Shown here piece by piece: positions 1-11,584 of a stretch of 64,000 nucleotides of DNA (the first letter of the stretch is position 1; the number at the start of each line of letters is the position of its first letter). Source of the DNA: Paguma larvata (taxonomy: Eukaryota; Chordata; Mammalia; Carnivora; Viverridae). The notes beneath the pieces are model-generated. The model made no database searches, was not told where the DNA came from, and saw only the letters and a program-made list of their open reading frames with translations. Where the stretch lies: assembly GCA_030068075.1 (NCBI GenBank), contig CM057835.1:24148930-24212929 (forward strand). Reading direction: 5' to 3'. The translations under genes were made by a program, and so were the position numbers.

Positions 1-1260
1 GCTCAGGACCTCTCGGCCTCGGGTTCCTGCCTTGCACAGAAGGACAGATTCATCTCATGACCATGGGCCATTTTGTCTACCCACACTCTCTTTTTTCCGG
101 ATAGAAAGGAGCAGTTTTACAACAGAGGTTGAAGAGAAAGTACTAGTACTTGCTTTAGCTCATTGAAGTTCTTGGCTGGACAAGTTCTTAGGAGTCAGTT
201 AGGCATTTTACAGACGGGGCCACTGAGGACCAAGAGAGGGGGACTCAGGGCCCTACGAGACCTTTCCACCGCAGGTCACGCTCCGGCCTCGAGCTGAGCT
301 GCCTTGGGGCCCGCCTGCCAGGCCCAGGTCTTAAGACCCAAAGCAGGAACGGACTGCTAGCTTGGAAAGTGAGGTTTTTACTGCGGGATTAAGAAGCCGG
401 TCACGCTTTTTCGATCACATCAGGACCGACGCCCAGGGTTGCCGGCTCATTTAAACCAGGTGCAGGCTTTGTGGCCAGTTCCTCAAGGAGGGAACACTCA
501 TGGGCTGCTTTTGTCGGCTTCCTGTGACTGCCTTTCTCATTTTTCCAGCCTCGTCCAAGCTGAGAAGTTTTAGGAGGCCGTCTGCACTGCCACAGGCCGG
601 GGAGAAGCTGAGAGGTCGGGTGGTAGCGATGTTCTTGGGCGTCATCCGAGCCATGCAATTGCTGATGGCCCTGGGCCGGTTCCCTTCCAATGGGAGAAAG
701 ACCAGTTTCCTCCAACGGCATCAGGAGATTCCCGCAGCCAATGCGAGGCCAGACCCCAGTGACTCACCCACAATGTGCAGTTTCTCCAGCAGATGTCTGG
801 GACCACATGAAAGCTGGCAGGGGTATTACTATCTGGTTTAATGTTCCTTCTTTTGTTACGAGTCCTAATATAAGGAAGCGGGGGCTGGGGCCGGGGCCAG
901 GGCTGGGGATTGAAGGAAGCATCCGTTTACAGTCTGGGGCCCCTTCTCCCCGGCAGCTCAGCCCTTATTGGCCCTCCTGGGGTGGCAGGAGACGGCAGGG
1001 CCTCCCAGGAGCAAATCTGGGGGCTCCCCCTCCCCTTCTTGCTTCTCCATCCAGAAGGTTAATTTTACTGGAACTCATTGCAGTTCAGTGTCTGGGGCCA
1101 GCAGTAGAGAAGGGGAATAACTCCATGGCAACCAGCTGGCCCCTGGGCGGCCTCCTGGGGGCTCCCAACCCTCTCGGGACTCGGACTCCTGAACAGGAAC
1201 TAAGTCTCACACTTCCAACCCCTGGAATGGAGACTCAGCCGGGAAATGTGGGTTAAGTCA
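1..1260. other. Unique GC-rich sequence, no gene recognised
   Basis: I see no convincing exon, RNA gene or young repeat here. A stretch near 195-275 resembles the reverse complement of the MIR core, but weakly. The 800-1250 part is rich in G and C with few CpG, so it is not a CpG island. Open frames on both strands look like chance frames in stop-poor DNA. Confidence 0.6.
880..908 (+). other. Potential G-quadruplex
   Basis: Five runs of three or more G are separated by loops of two or three bases, which fits the G3+N1-7 quadruplex pattern. It lies in unique GC-rich DNA. Folding is inferred from the pattern only. Confidence 0.5.
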
Positions 1261-1728
1261 GGAAATAGGATGGACCCTCTTTCTTCCACTTCAAGATACA
1301 CTTTGTAAGTTTTTCAAATGATTTTGTATATTCTTACTAAAATCTCAAATGTTAAAAAAAAAAAATAGTACAATGAATCTCCACATACACATCACTCAGC
1401 TTTAATAATTCTCCACGTTAAGCATTTCTGAAATTGGGATGCATTGAGAGTCAGTAAACATATTTAACGTTTCTTTCCCCCCAACCAAAGCTATTTTTTA
1501 AATTCACAGAAGTGCTTAACAGCTGGCTAAGGATAAACAAGTCGGTGCAAATGAACAAGGAAGGAAGTCAACTGGGAAACAACCTTGCGCTTGAGCAAAT
1601 TTCTTTACACTTTAACCACCCAAAAGCCTTTTTGCTACTTTCTTCCCATTGGCTTTGGGCTTCAAAGGTTTTTTTTCCCTACCAAATTCCATTTATTCTT
1701 GGGTTCCCCATTTTTAAAATAATTAAAA

Positions 1729-2192
1729 ATGAATAGCAACATATACACCAATGTTCATAGCAACAGTATGCGCAGTAGCCGAAAGCATAATAACAACCCT
1801 AACGTAACAACCCTAATGACAGAAGAATGGATAAAGAAAATGTGCAACGGAAGAGGCTTAGAAAAAAAAGACATTCTGAAACGTGCTACAACAGAGACGA
1901 ACCTTATTCAGAGAGAAACAGGCCAGACACCAAAGGAAATATACTGAATGATTCCACTTATGTGAGGTTCATAGAGACAGAGGTGGGGTAGAGGCGCCTA
2001 GGGGCTGGGGGCAGGGGAGGAGGGGGAGTTACTGGGTACAGAGTTTGTGGTTGGGGTGATGAGAATATTCTAGAAATGGATAACGATGATCGCCGTATAA
2101 TATTGTGAATGTACCTAATGCTACTAACTATCCACTTAAAAATGGTAAATTTTGTGTTCTGTGTATTTTATCACGATACATATCTTTTTTAA
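1729..2192 (+). mobile_element. Old L1 (L1M-type) 3' end
   Basis: The sequence follows the plus-strand 3' end of ancient mammalian L1s. It has a segment about animals of the 'atggataaagaaaatgtg' type, then a G-rich 3' UTR, then 'gtgaatgtacctaatgc' and 'aaaaatggtaaattttgtg' before the terminal A-rich stretch. It is diverged and 5' truncated. A SINE sits immediately downstream in its A-rich end. Confidence 0.75.
2001..2026 (+). other. Potential G-quadruplex in L1 3' UTR
   Basis: Four runs of four or five G have short loops. A G-rich tract is a known property of mammalian L1 3' UTRs, and the position within this L1 end fits. Confidence 0.55.
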
Positions 2193-2213
2193 AAAAAAAA
2201 AAGGCAAAATTAT

Positions 2214-2441
2214 GGGGCGCCTGGGTGGCTCAGTCGCTTAAGCGTCCAACTTCGGCTCGGGTCATGATCTCGCAGTTCGTGAGTTCAAGCCCCCCTTCGG
2301 GCTCTTTGCTGACAGCTCAGAGCCTGGAGCCTGCTTCAGATTCTGTGTCTCCCTCTCTCTCTCTGCCCCTTCCCCCACTCATGCTCTGTCTCTCGAAAAT
2401 GAAGAAACCTTAAAAAATTTTATGAAAAGATTAAAATTTTT
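2214..2441 (+). mobile_element. CAN-SINE (felid type)
   Basis: A full-length element: a tRNA-like head with box A (tggctcagtcg) and a degenerate box B (gttcaagcccc), a CT-rich region and an A-rich tail. A perfect 15-bp target-site duplication, aaaaggcaaaattat, is at 2199-2213 and 2442-2456. The intact duplication indicates a fairly recent insertion by the L1 machinery. Confidence 0.95.
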
Positions 2442-2456
2442 AAAAGGCAAAATTAT

Positions 2457-3479
2457 TAAGGATTTCCAGGTGGTGACAGCAAGGCCCTTCTGAGCACATG
2501 ACCCAGGAAGCCTCCGTGACAGGCTGGCGCTGGTGACACGGCAGCAGATGAGAACTGGGCTCTGCCGGCCAGCAGCTGGGCAGCCAGAGACCCCGAGACT
2601 CTTCACTCTGACACTGGTGGCTGGAAGAGCTCCCGATGAGCATTTCCTAACTTGGGTTCGAGGTCCAGTTCTATCTCCTGTTCTTGTCTTGTCTTCCCTG
2701 CAGTGAAAGTAATCACGCTCACCTGGCTTCACTTCCTCCCTGTTAATCCAAGAATCAAATGAGAAGATGCCACGTCCCCGGTTCCTACAAGAGCATCAGG
2801 GTACAAATGGCACAGGGAGGTGTCCTCTGCTGCCCCTGCCGTATGCAGGGTGACAACCACTCTGGGCTGAGAGTGTTGGCGGTAGGTGAGTCAGAAGCAG
2901 AAATACCGATAAAAAGCAAGATCACGGGATCAACCCACGCCTCGCCCTTCCCAGTAAGAGGGTCTGGAGTTTCTTGTTTGAGAATTACCAACGGTGAGGA
3001 AGAGCCTCTCAACTTCCAGACTTTTGTTGCCAATCTCTGCTTGTAAACAGAGATGTCAGCTCTGTGGGCTGTCACTATTCTGCCCAGCCTGCCATTCGAC
3101 CAGCGTTCCTTGAGGTGCCTAGCATGGGACAGGCTGCTGGCCTTCTCTTTCAGCAATGGCCCTGGGAAAGCTTAGAGCCACTTTTGTGGCCCCTCAACCA
3201 GCTGCAGGGGCTGATGTCTCTTCACTTTCAATTTCTTTTTCTTCCTTTCATTGTCCCTGGACTTTCTTCTGTGTGTCTAGACACTCCTTGAGAAACTATC
3301 AGGAAAAATCACTATATAAATAAAAACAAAAAAAAAATAAGGACGACAATAGCTCTTGTCTTAAATAACTAAATGCAGAAATACGTAAATTCCCAACAGA
3401 CCATAGCCTTTGTTCATGTGTCAGAATAAAAGTCCTGATCTGAGCGTTACTGTAGTCAAATTATTTTAATCCAATCATG
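2457..3479. other. Unique sequence
   Basis: No gene or clear repeat is visible. Overlapping short frames occur on both strands at 2760-3290, without codon structure that would single one out. Confidence 0.5.
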
Positions 3480-3620
3480 TGCCCTTTGAGCCCTAGTTTC
3501 TGCTTTTGTCAAACAGGGATAATATTTACTACTGCTCAGAGGTGTTGTAGAGACCAAATGGAATTTGCTTTAGAAAGACCAAAGATGAAACTCACAAAGA
3601 GGGACCCTGACATCATGTTG
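3480..3620 (+). repeat. MIR fragment
   Basis: It resembles the MIR core and 3' half: a 'agtttctgcttttgtcaaacagggataat' type segment spread over 3495-3530, then a 'gttgtagagaccaaatg' segment. It is an ancient, degraded SINE with no duplications visible. Confidence 0.55.
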
Positions 3621-3899
3621 GGCACAGAGATCCCTGATTATCGTTCATGCCACCCCACAGGACTGAAGGCTAATGGTTGATTGTATGCAGCAAGTCAGGA
3701 GGGCTCTCAGCAAAGCTACATTCCATTCCAGAATATTCTAAATCTGTTTTCCTTCTAGATCTTCCAGCAAGATGTTTGTCCTATGGGTTTGAGCACCTGG
3801 CCCCCTGGTTTGAGAAGCACTGCCTTAAAGTGACGTCAGGATTAAGGGCCACGGTCATACTGCCTGTGTTGGAATTTACTTTAAAATACTTTGGTATAA

Positions 3900-4121
3900 G
3901 AGCACGTGGGTAACTCAGTTGGTTAAGCATCCGACTTTGGCTCAGGTCATGATCTCACAGTTCGTGGATTCAGGCCCCGCGTCTAGCTCTGTGCTGACAG
4001 CTCAGAGTCTGGAGCCTGCTTTGGATTCTGTGTCTCCTTCTTTGCCCTCTCCCACTCATACTCTGTCTCTCTCTGTCTCTCAGAAATGAATAAACGTTAA
4101 AAACAAAACAAAACAAAATAC
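3900..4121 (+). mobile_element. CAN-SINE
   Basis: It shows a tRNA-like head (ggtaactcagttggttaag), CT-rich middle and an A-rich tail. Direct repeats ctttggtata flank it at about 3889-3899 and 4123-4132. It is somewhat diverged from the youngest copies. Confidence 0.9.
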
Positions 4122-4223
4122 CCTTTGGTATAAACGGTATGACATATGTATGTGAAAATTAAGTTATATATTTATTTGCTTAGAATAGATACTACATTCA
4201 CATGGTTAAAAGTCAAAACAGTA

Positions 4224-4650
4224 GATGCGCCTGAGTGGCTCAACTGGTTGAATGTCTGACTCTTGATATCAGCTAAGGTCATGATCAAGGTCATGGGATT
4301 AAGCCCTAAGATGGGCTCTTTGAGGAGCATGGTGTCTGCCAAAGATTCTCTCTTCCCAGAGGTGTCTCAGTGGCTCAGTTGGTTAAGTGTCCGACTCTTA
4401 ATTTCAGCTCAGGTCATGATCTCACAGTTTGTGAGTTCAAGCCCCGATGTCGGGCTCTGCCTTGACATAGAGGAGCCTGCTTGGAATTCTCTCTCTCCTC
4501 TCTTTCTGCCCCTCCCATGAATGTACGCGCATACACACACTCTCTCTTCTTTAAAATAAATAAATAAACATTAAGAAAAAAAGATTCTCTCTCCCTCTGC
4601 CCCTCTTCCTAGCTCGTACCACTCTTTCTCCCTCAAAAAAAAAAAAAAAA
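4224..4650 (+). mobile_element. CAN-SINE, outer element of a nest
   Basis: An older, diverged copy. Head and middle are at 4224-4353 and the CT-rich end plus A tail at 4580-4650. Perfect 11-bp duplications, tcaaaacagta, flank it at 4213-4223 and 4651-4661. A second SINE interrupts it. Confidence 0.88.
4360..4579 (+). mobile_element. CAN-SINE inserted in the outer SINE
   Basis: A full element with head, CT stretch and an AATAAA-type tail. It is flanked by aaagattctctct at 4341-4353 and 4580-4592, which is outer-SINE sequence, so this copy landed later in the same orientation. Confidence 0.9.
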
Positions 4651-5055
4651 TCAAAACAGTATAAAATGCATTATAGTAAAAAGTTTTTCTTCCACTCCTA
4701 TCCTATTGGCCGAATTTCCAATCCCATTACCCCCCAACACCCCTAGAGGTTAACTCGTTCACGTCTGGTGTTTCCTTCTAGAAACTCTTTGCAATTATAA
4801 GCAAACGCACATATTAACTCTTATTCCCCTCCACCTCCATGCACACAAAACGTAGGCTATTAATTCACTCGTCCATCCGCACCTTGCTCCTTGTTCTGAA
4901 TCTTCCATCCTGGAAGTTATGCTTCGCCAATTCCCAGAGAGCATCCTTATTTTGTTATGTCAGCAGCAGGGGGGTTCATCACAGAATCGCGCCAAACTTT
5001 ATGAAAGCAGTCCCCAGCTGGCGGGTGTTTCGGTTGTTTCCGGGTATAGGCTGAC

Positions 5056-6562
5056 CTTCGTCTTCATCCTGAAGTGGCAAGTTCACAATGCAAGCAGTCT
5101 AATTAGGAATCCCCATTCCAGAGGTGGCAAAAGCGAGATTCAAATATCTTTGGCAAATGAAAAGGCTCATTAACCCATGAGATGTTAGAAATAAGTTTTA
5201 ACTTTTCTTTGGGTAAATGAGTGTTGCTCCATGTGGTTAACTAGAAAGATGTTAGGGTATCCACTGCCCTTGCAAGACCAGGCCTGGCCCCTCGGGAGTA
5301 CAGCCTAGGTGTAGGCTAGGGTGCCTGGGTGCACCCACCTGGTCCTGGGTTTCCCCACTTCATGGAGGGCTCTGTCGCCGGACTCACAGAACGTCGGGCG
5401 ATTCTACCATCCCTGACATTACAAGAACAGATTACATAGGTGCTTTTGTGCAGGCTGGCTCTTGGCAGAATTTGGTGGAAGACTTGCTTTTGTCGTAACA
5501 CGCCGTCACATGGAGAAGTTGGAGAGATGGGTCAAATGACCTCTATCTTTTCCCCCTTCCTCCAGGAAGGTCAATGAGAGGACATGACAGATGCTAGCTA
5601 AGTGACCAAATTAGCTTCGGCCGTTCCCAACAGTCATGGAGTCACGTCTCACCCAAGAGTCAGAGAGCAAGTTGAAAAACAAAAATTACCCTTGAAAATC
5701 TCTTAAACATTCCCAAAATTACCTCTAATGTGGTTTTCTGTATTCAGCCCTGTATCAGTTCCTGTATTTGTTAGTCAAGGCCACTCTAGGACCCTTAATT
5801 TATCCTTTTCTTTCCTCTCCCCAGACCTTGGCAGGAACCGTCACATACCTGCCTGGCCACACGCAGATAGGCTACCCTTTCTCTGTCACTACTCAGGAAC
5901 CGTGTGAAGTGGCCCACGCGTTGATTCCACGGGTCTGGCCGGCTCTGTTCCGGACCTGACCGCCTTAATCACTGCCCACCATGGTGACCCAAGAGCAGAG
6001 AGACCTCCAGGGTTAGGCTGGAAGTCCCAGCAGTTACCTGTGCTTAGGAACAAATTCTGTGCCTTCCCTGCGGACTGCCGGGGACTCTCCAGGGACCTAG
6101 ATACTAAAACCGAAACAAAGACAGCTGAACGGAACATCCAGAGCTGGGCATGGAGAAAGAATGCCAACACCTGTTTTTCTTTTAAAGAATAACTCTGCTA
6201 GAAGTAAAATTAAAAAAAAAAAAAAGATAAAGGAATGCGATCCTTTAATATTCTATAAATGCTAAAACGATTTGGGGGGAGCATAGAGTTTCAAGGAAAA
6301 ATTGCTAATGGCACAGTATTAAAGAAGACAAAACCCCCAAACGGGTCACACGGTGTTTCATGTTCACCGGCTTTAGCTCAGCAGAGATGCTCCCCTAGGA
6401 GAGAACACACCGAAACAGTTGTTACAATGATGGGATTCTCCGTAAATAGTTTTTTTCTCTTTTCTGCGGCTTTCAATTTTCTGTGTACGGTTCTGTTGTT
6501 TTGGTGATTAAAAAAAATTATAAAGGCACGAAAGGTACACAAATGAGTTAGACAAAGGATAT
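5056..6562. other. Unique sequence
   Basis: No exon, RNA gene or repeat family recognised. A run of A at 6211-6225 and AT-rich DNA near 6230-6260 are the only low-complexity parts. Confidence 0.5.
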
Positions 6563-6577
6563 AAAGAGTAACAATGG

Positions 6578-6830
6578 GGGGCTCCTGGGTGGCTCAGTCG
6601 GTTGGGCGGCCGACTTCGGCTCAGGTCATGATCTCGCGGTCTGTGAGTTCGAGCCCCGCGTCGGGCTCTGTGCTGACGGCTCAGAGCCTGGAGCCTGCTT
6701 CCGTGCTGACGGCTCAGAGCCTGGAGCCTGCTTCCGATTCTGTGTCTCCCTCTCTCTCTGTCCTTCCCCTGTTCACGCTGTGCCTCTATGTCTCTCAAAA
6801 ATAAATAAACATTAAAAAAATTAAAAAAAA
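6578..6830 (+). mobile_element. Young CAN-SINE with internal duplication
   Basis: A felid-type SINE very close to the consensus, with intact A box (tggctcagtcgg) and B box (gttcgagcccc). It carries a 33-bp tandem duplication at 6670-6735, making it longer than its neighbours. A perfect 15-bp target duplication, aaagagtaacaatgg, flanks it at 6563-6577 and 6831-6845. It is probably one of the youngest insertions in the window. Confidence 0.96.
6670..6735 (+). repeat. 33-bp tandem duplication in SINE
   Basis: Two identical 33-bp units, 6670-6702 and 6703-6735, each start gtgctgacggctcagagcc and end with gcctgcttcc. They are identical at every base. No other SINE in the window has this duplication. 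Confidence 0.97.
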
Positions 6831-6898
6831 AAAGAGTAACAATGGATAAATCGAAATTACTTAAAGGTACCGCCGGACTCGTTAAAAGTTTTTGCTGA

Positions 6899-7024
6899 GA
6901 GGCGCCGGGGCGACTCAGTCCGTTAAGCGTCTGACTCTTGATTTCAGCTCAGGTCATGATGTCACAGTTTGTGAGTTCAAGTCCGGCATGTCAGTCTCTG
7001 AGTTGGGAGGGCGGAGCCTGCTTG

Positions 7025-7055
<31 letters not shown>

Positions 7056-7105
7056 GCCCCTCCCCCCTCTCTCTCTCTTTTAAAATAAATAAACTTTAAA
7101 AAAAG
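6899..7105 (+). mobile_element. CAN-SINE
   Basis: Head, an expanded CT dinucleotide stretch (about 7030-7053) and AAATAAA tail. A perfect 16-bp duplication, taaaagtttttgctga, flanks it at 6883-6898 and 7106-7121. Confidence 0.95.
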
Positions 7106-7121
7106 TAAAAGTTTTTGCTGA

Positions 7122-9514
7122 ATCTCTGTTCCAAATGCAGAGAGGGGGGGGGAACTTAGTCCTTTATATTCAAGCAAATGCATTGGAAGGAAACTAAAGA
7201 GCCCAGGGTGGCCACATCTTGCACAAAAGCCTTGCCAACAGCTCCTGGTGGCCAAAGACACAGGAAATGGGCAGAGGTGGGGCAGACAGCCAGCAGGCAT
7301 CCCATAAGTGGGTGTTTCCTCCACCTACATTCCCCTCTGCTATCTGAACAAAGAAGGAGCCTGCATGTCGACTGCTTCTCAACCCTATGGCAGTTTCCAG
7401 ACAGTGAGGCCTTGGCAGGGGCAGCAGGAAGTCAAGAAGCCCCCAGGAAGTGTCAAGACTTGTCAGGGTGCTCTCCTGGGGTCAGGCTCAAGTTTCTGGG
7501 AAAGTGCCTAGAACTGTAGGTCTGTGGCTTTTCTCAGTAGAAAACTCACACTTGCCCTCTTGAGTATTGGGAAGCCGAACTTGGCCAGCTGTGGGAGCAG
7601 GCCTCTTCCTGAGAACTGGAGACAGGAATACTGGAACCCATCCGTGACATTCGCGGTGGCCTCCCTCCTGTCGCCTGCGCTCCACAGAAACCGGGTTGAA
7701 AACCGTGGAGCCTGGTCCGGCCTGGTTCCTACCTAAATGGGAAGCCACGGCACAAAGTAAAAATCTTCACAGAGTCCTGAAAGCCTGACATGTGCCAGAC
7801 ACTTTGGAAGGTTCTAGGCGAATGGGAGAGAGGAAATGTCTACACGGGATGCCGCGTGGGCGTACCAAGTACCCTCAAGGTGCAGAGTGAGTCCAGGGTT
7901 TCTAACTGCCCAGGCGAGCCAAAAAAACCTTTACAAAGGAGATGCTGTGTGGACGGGCAGATTTGCCAAGTAGCACGGTCGACAGTCCCGGTAGAAGGAA
8001 TGGCAGGACACAGGCCCTCAAAGGGGGGGCCTCTTCCAGCTTCCTTAATCGAATTGCAATTACATCCAGATTTTGAATAAGCCGCTCCCGGGTCACTTCC
8101 CCCGGTTGCAAACCTCCCAGTACAGCGGCATGCTTTTCCTGGGAACTTCAAGAAGGCTCCGTCTATTTTCAAACTGATAAAACACCCGCAGTACCCCAGG
8201 AAGGTGCGTTCGGCTTGAAAATGGGGAGACGGGAAAGGGCGGCGGTCCGAGGTAGATCTCCTTCCACACACATGACGTGCATTTTCAGTGGTGTACAGAA
8301 ACATATGAATGAATGTGTTTCTGGGTTTTGTTTAATTTTTACATAATTATTGTCATGTCCAGGCTTGTGTCCAATCCAACGAAATTCCGCTCTTTTTTTT
8401 TTTTTTTTTTACATTTATCTCTGGCTTTATCATTGGACTTTCTTACCATGTTTTCCTCTCCCTCCTGGTTTCCACATTTCTTAAATCTCATTTCCTCCTT
8501 GCCTGACAATTCGAGGCCAAAAGAAACTCCCCTTTCTTTAATTCCTAACGGTTTAGAGGCACGAAGAAATTTGGAGAGTCTTGGGTGTGGTCTCAAAGTA
8601 GCATGGGACCGGTCTCACCCCCACACCGCGCCTCATTCAACCTGTCTCGTCTCTGAGTGGAGCATTGATCCCTCATTTAGGAGCTTCCCTGGCACTTCCC
8701 AGCAGGAGGACATACTGCGAAAGAAGTCAAAAGCGAAGAATAAAACCATCAAACCAAAAAATGCGTGATTAGTACTTTTCTGGTCCGTGTCTGAGGCCCG
8801 CCACACACTCAGAGGCCCTTGGCAGAGAGGGACATAAATAAATGTCTGCCTAGCTTCTCTGTTTTGCGCCTTGTGGGAGCACACGTGTGGGCTTTTTATT
8901 TCATTCCCATGTTTGGAAAATCTGTGAGCCTGCACCACACTCCAGGGCAGACCTCGGGGTGACCCCTTTCCTGGGGAAGTGGCTCCCAGGATACCGGTCC
9001 TCATAGAACTGATGCCTGTCTCCCCCAAGTCCCAAGTGGGAAGGAGTCCTTGCTTCCCAGAGGATGATTTGAAGATAATAATAATTTAAAAAAGGCTCAG
9101 CAGCCGTGGGCTGGGCCAGGGTCAGGGGGTGGGGTTGTTGGGGCTAGGGGGTTTTGGGAAAGGGCCATTATGGGAGGCTCCGGGGCCTGCCTATGAAGTA
9201 GTGAGGCTCTGGGACTCTACCTGGCAGCTACTTGCAAACTGAAAGTTGCAGCTTCTAACGTCATTTGCCGGAAAAAAGACAGAGGTTTCCTCACGTGTCC
9301 TCCTGGAAACTTCTAGAGCCTCTCCCCAGCTGGGTCATTGAACACTACCATGGCAGAGGTTGGGTTCACCCTTGGTCACAGGGCTCTGGAGAGACCAAGG
9401 TGCCAGGACTAGCGTTGGTGAGAATTTGGTGAGAGTTTTTTTGCTTTTTAAGCTAGCTCTCTGGGTAACGACAATCTGACGGCCTTCCCCCTTCCCCCCT
9501 CCTCCCCTCCCCAT
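7122..9514. other. Unique sequence with poly-T and G-rich tracts
   Basis: The longest stretch in the first 10 kb without a recognisable repeat. It contains an 18-base T run at 8393-8410 and a G-rich tract near 9125. Several short frames exist on both strands, none with supporting homology that I recognise. Confidence 0.5.
9125..9158 (+). other. Potential G-quadruplex
   Basis: Runs of five, four, four, five and three G separated by one to seven bases. It lies in unique DNA and not in an L1 that I can identify. Confidence 0.5.
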
Positions 9515-9559
9515 TTACAACACTATTGAGCTATAATTAACATACAATAAACTGAACAT

Positions 9560-9990
9560 TTTTTTTAGTTTGTTTTTTATTTTTTTAAAAGGCATGTCTG
9601 ATGATTTTTTTTTAAGTTTATTTACTTATTTTGGGCGGGGGGGACAGAGAGAGAAGGAGAGAGAGAGAATCCCAAGTCGACTTCGCACTATCAACACAGA
9701 GCCCGATGCAGGGCTCGAACCCACAAACCTTGAGATCATGACATGAGCCGAAATCAAGAGTCTGTTGCTTAACTGACAGAGCCACCCAGGAGCCCCTATT
9801 TGTTTATTTTGAGTTAGAAAACCCATGAGCAGGGGAGGGGCAGAGAGAGAGGGAGAGAGAGAATCCCAAGATGGCTCCATGCTGTCAGCTCAGAGCCAGA
9901 CTCAGAGCTCAGTCTCATGAACCATGAAATCATGACCTGAGCCAAAATCAAGAGTCAGGCACTTAACGGACTGAGTCACCAAGGGGCCCC
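9560..9990 (-). mobile_element. CAN-SINE, outer element of a nest
   Basis: The head lies at the right end (about 9797-9990) and the T-rich (complement of A-rich) tail at the left. Flanks taaactgaacat and taaagtgtacat match at 10 of 12 bases, as expected for an aged target duplication. A second SINE sits in its tail. Confidence 0.82.
9606..9796 (-). mobile_element. CAN-SINE in the tail of another SINE
   Basis: A complete minus-strand SINE (ggggctcctgggtggctc when read in reverse) directly precedes the body of the outer copy. It has the same orientation. Its own duplication is not clear because the target was the T-rich tail. Confidence 0.88.
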
Positions 9991-10205
9991 TAAAGTGTAC
10001 ATATTTAAAGTGTACTATCTGATATGTCCTGATTCATGTAACCTATATACCTATAAACCATCCCTTAAGATAATGAACATTTCCATCACCCCTAAAGTCT
10101 CCCCTCCCTCCCCACCCCCACCCCCACCCCCAGGCAACCACTGATCTGCTCTTCGTCACTACAGACTAGTTTGCATTTTCTAGAGTTTCATACCAGTGAC
10201 CATAT

Positions 10206-11547
10206 CCTCTTCCAATCCATGACTTCCACCTCCCTGGGGAGTGTGGAAGCTGCTAGAAATATCAGGTTAGCATAAGATAGAATCATAACCCAAATATGTG
10301 GACATCTCCTTTAGAAGCCTGTGAAGCCAGACATAGCAGACTTTTAGACCAAGGGTCCAGGAAGCATTACTAAGGGGACTTTCCACAGCTGCAGACTATT
10401 CTTCCCGGGAATTACTCTCAGAGGTCCTCGAGTCTATCTGAGCCAGACAAAGCTGGAGGGGGAGGGTTTATTATGCCTGAGTGTCTTCCATGCTCCAGGA
10501 AGTGGGGCGAGGAGAGGCTTCGGTAGGGGCCCATCCTCAGTTCATGACTCCTGCAAGAACATTGCAAGTCAGTTCCTCCAGTCCATGCCAGCCTAGCAGA
10601 GCAGCACCGTGTGCAAAGACGGGGGGCTGAGCTTGGTCATCTCTGTCTGCCCAGCTGTTTGGCATGAGTTGCCTACATCGTGGCCTCCTCTGGTCCCTGT
10701 TCTCAGGGAGTTTACGGATGAGGTGGGAGAGGGAAGCCAGATCACACGGAGCCTCACAGGCTTAGACCTGATTTCCAGAGCAAAAGGAGGCCACAGAAGG
10801 ATTTCCATAAGAAAGGCCTGGTCATGTTTCAACAAACTGAACACACCTGGGATTTAGGAAGAAGAGCGATAATCCATTCTCCAGGAGCTGCCTCTAGTGA
10901 CAATAGACCCAACCAGGTTAAGTATGGAACAGAAATACAAGCGATTCAATATTTGAGCCAAGAGATTAACATGATTAATTCTGATTAGAGGATTCAGAGA
11001 AGTTACTGGAGAAGGGGGCCTTTACGGTGCACTTCGAAAGGCATGGTGGTTTGGATGGGTAGAGGGGAAGAAGGAAGGTGTGGGTGCCTGAAAGTAGAAG
11101 GCCAGCCTTGGGAATAGGAGCTCCAGCAGAGTGGCCTCCTGGGAGGAGAAGGCAGGAGAAACAGATAAGGACAGAACTGCACAGTGTATTAAACAGCACA
11201 CTAAGGAACTGTGGCTTTTCATGGAGGGAGATGTGGGCTCAGAGGTGAACCTTCCTCATGCCTCCAGCAGGAATCTGGTGCCAGGCCAGCCGCCCAGATA
11301 ACACCAAGGCATTACTTACCCGTGGGGGGTCCAGAGACCTGAGCCTCACTAACTTCTCACATGCAGGTCTTACTTGGGGTCGTCTCTGAGGAACTGAGGG
11401 CCGCCACTCAGCTGCATGCTTTGCCCACTCCCACCCCCTGCATTCAGGAAAATCAGGTTACAGGGTAGGGAGTGGCAATACTATCTATTGATAAAGAAAT
11501 GAATGAATGAGTATGTAATTAAATTTTCTAGGGGAAGGCACAAAAAT

Positions 11548-11584
<37 letters not shown>

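Larger units (their letters stand above)
4140..5055 (-). mobile_element. Old L1 3' end, split by nested SINEs
   Basis: The unique parts (4140-4223 and 4651-5055) read as the reverse complement of an ancient L1 3' region, for example 'ggttaactcgttcacgtctgg' type text at 4746-4770 and the cysteine-free 3' UTR pattern that follows. A nested pair of SINEs interrupts it between duplicated copies of tcaaaacagta. Subfamily not assigned. Confidence 0.55.
9515..10205 (-). mobile_element. Old L1 3' end, split by two SINEs
   Basis: The flanks read as the reverse complement of an L1M 3' end: 'ttgagctataattaacata' at 9525-9543, then after the SINE block 'aggcaaccactgatctgct' at 10132-10150 and 'agtttgcattttctagag' at 10168-10185. 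An (ACCCCC)-type low-complexity stretch is at 10110-10134. The inserted block is flanked by related 12-bp sequences at 9548-9559 and 9991-10002. Confidence 0.75.

Noticed and set aside
690..1256. 188-codon open frame on the plus strand, the longest in the window
   Set aside because: Composition follows GC-rich DNA (Pro, Gly, Arg, Leu rich). No domain, no splice context and overlapping frames elsewhere. Not supported as a gene.
2230..2310. Functional tRNA genes in the tRNA-like SINE heads
   Set aside because: The heads lack proper acceptor-stem pairing and are followed by SINE bodies and target duplications. They are SINE promoters, not tRNA genes.
11313..11326. Good splice-donor-like sequence on the minus strand (cgggtaagt)
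   Set aside because: No matching acceptor or coding stretch upstream on that strand. Single donor matches are common by chance.
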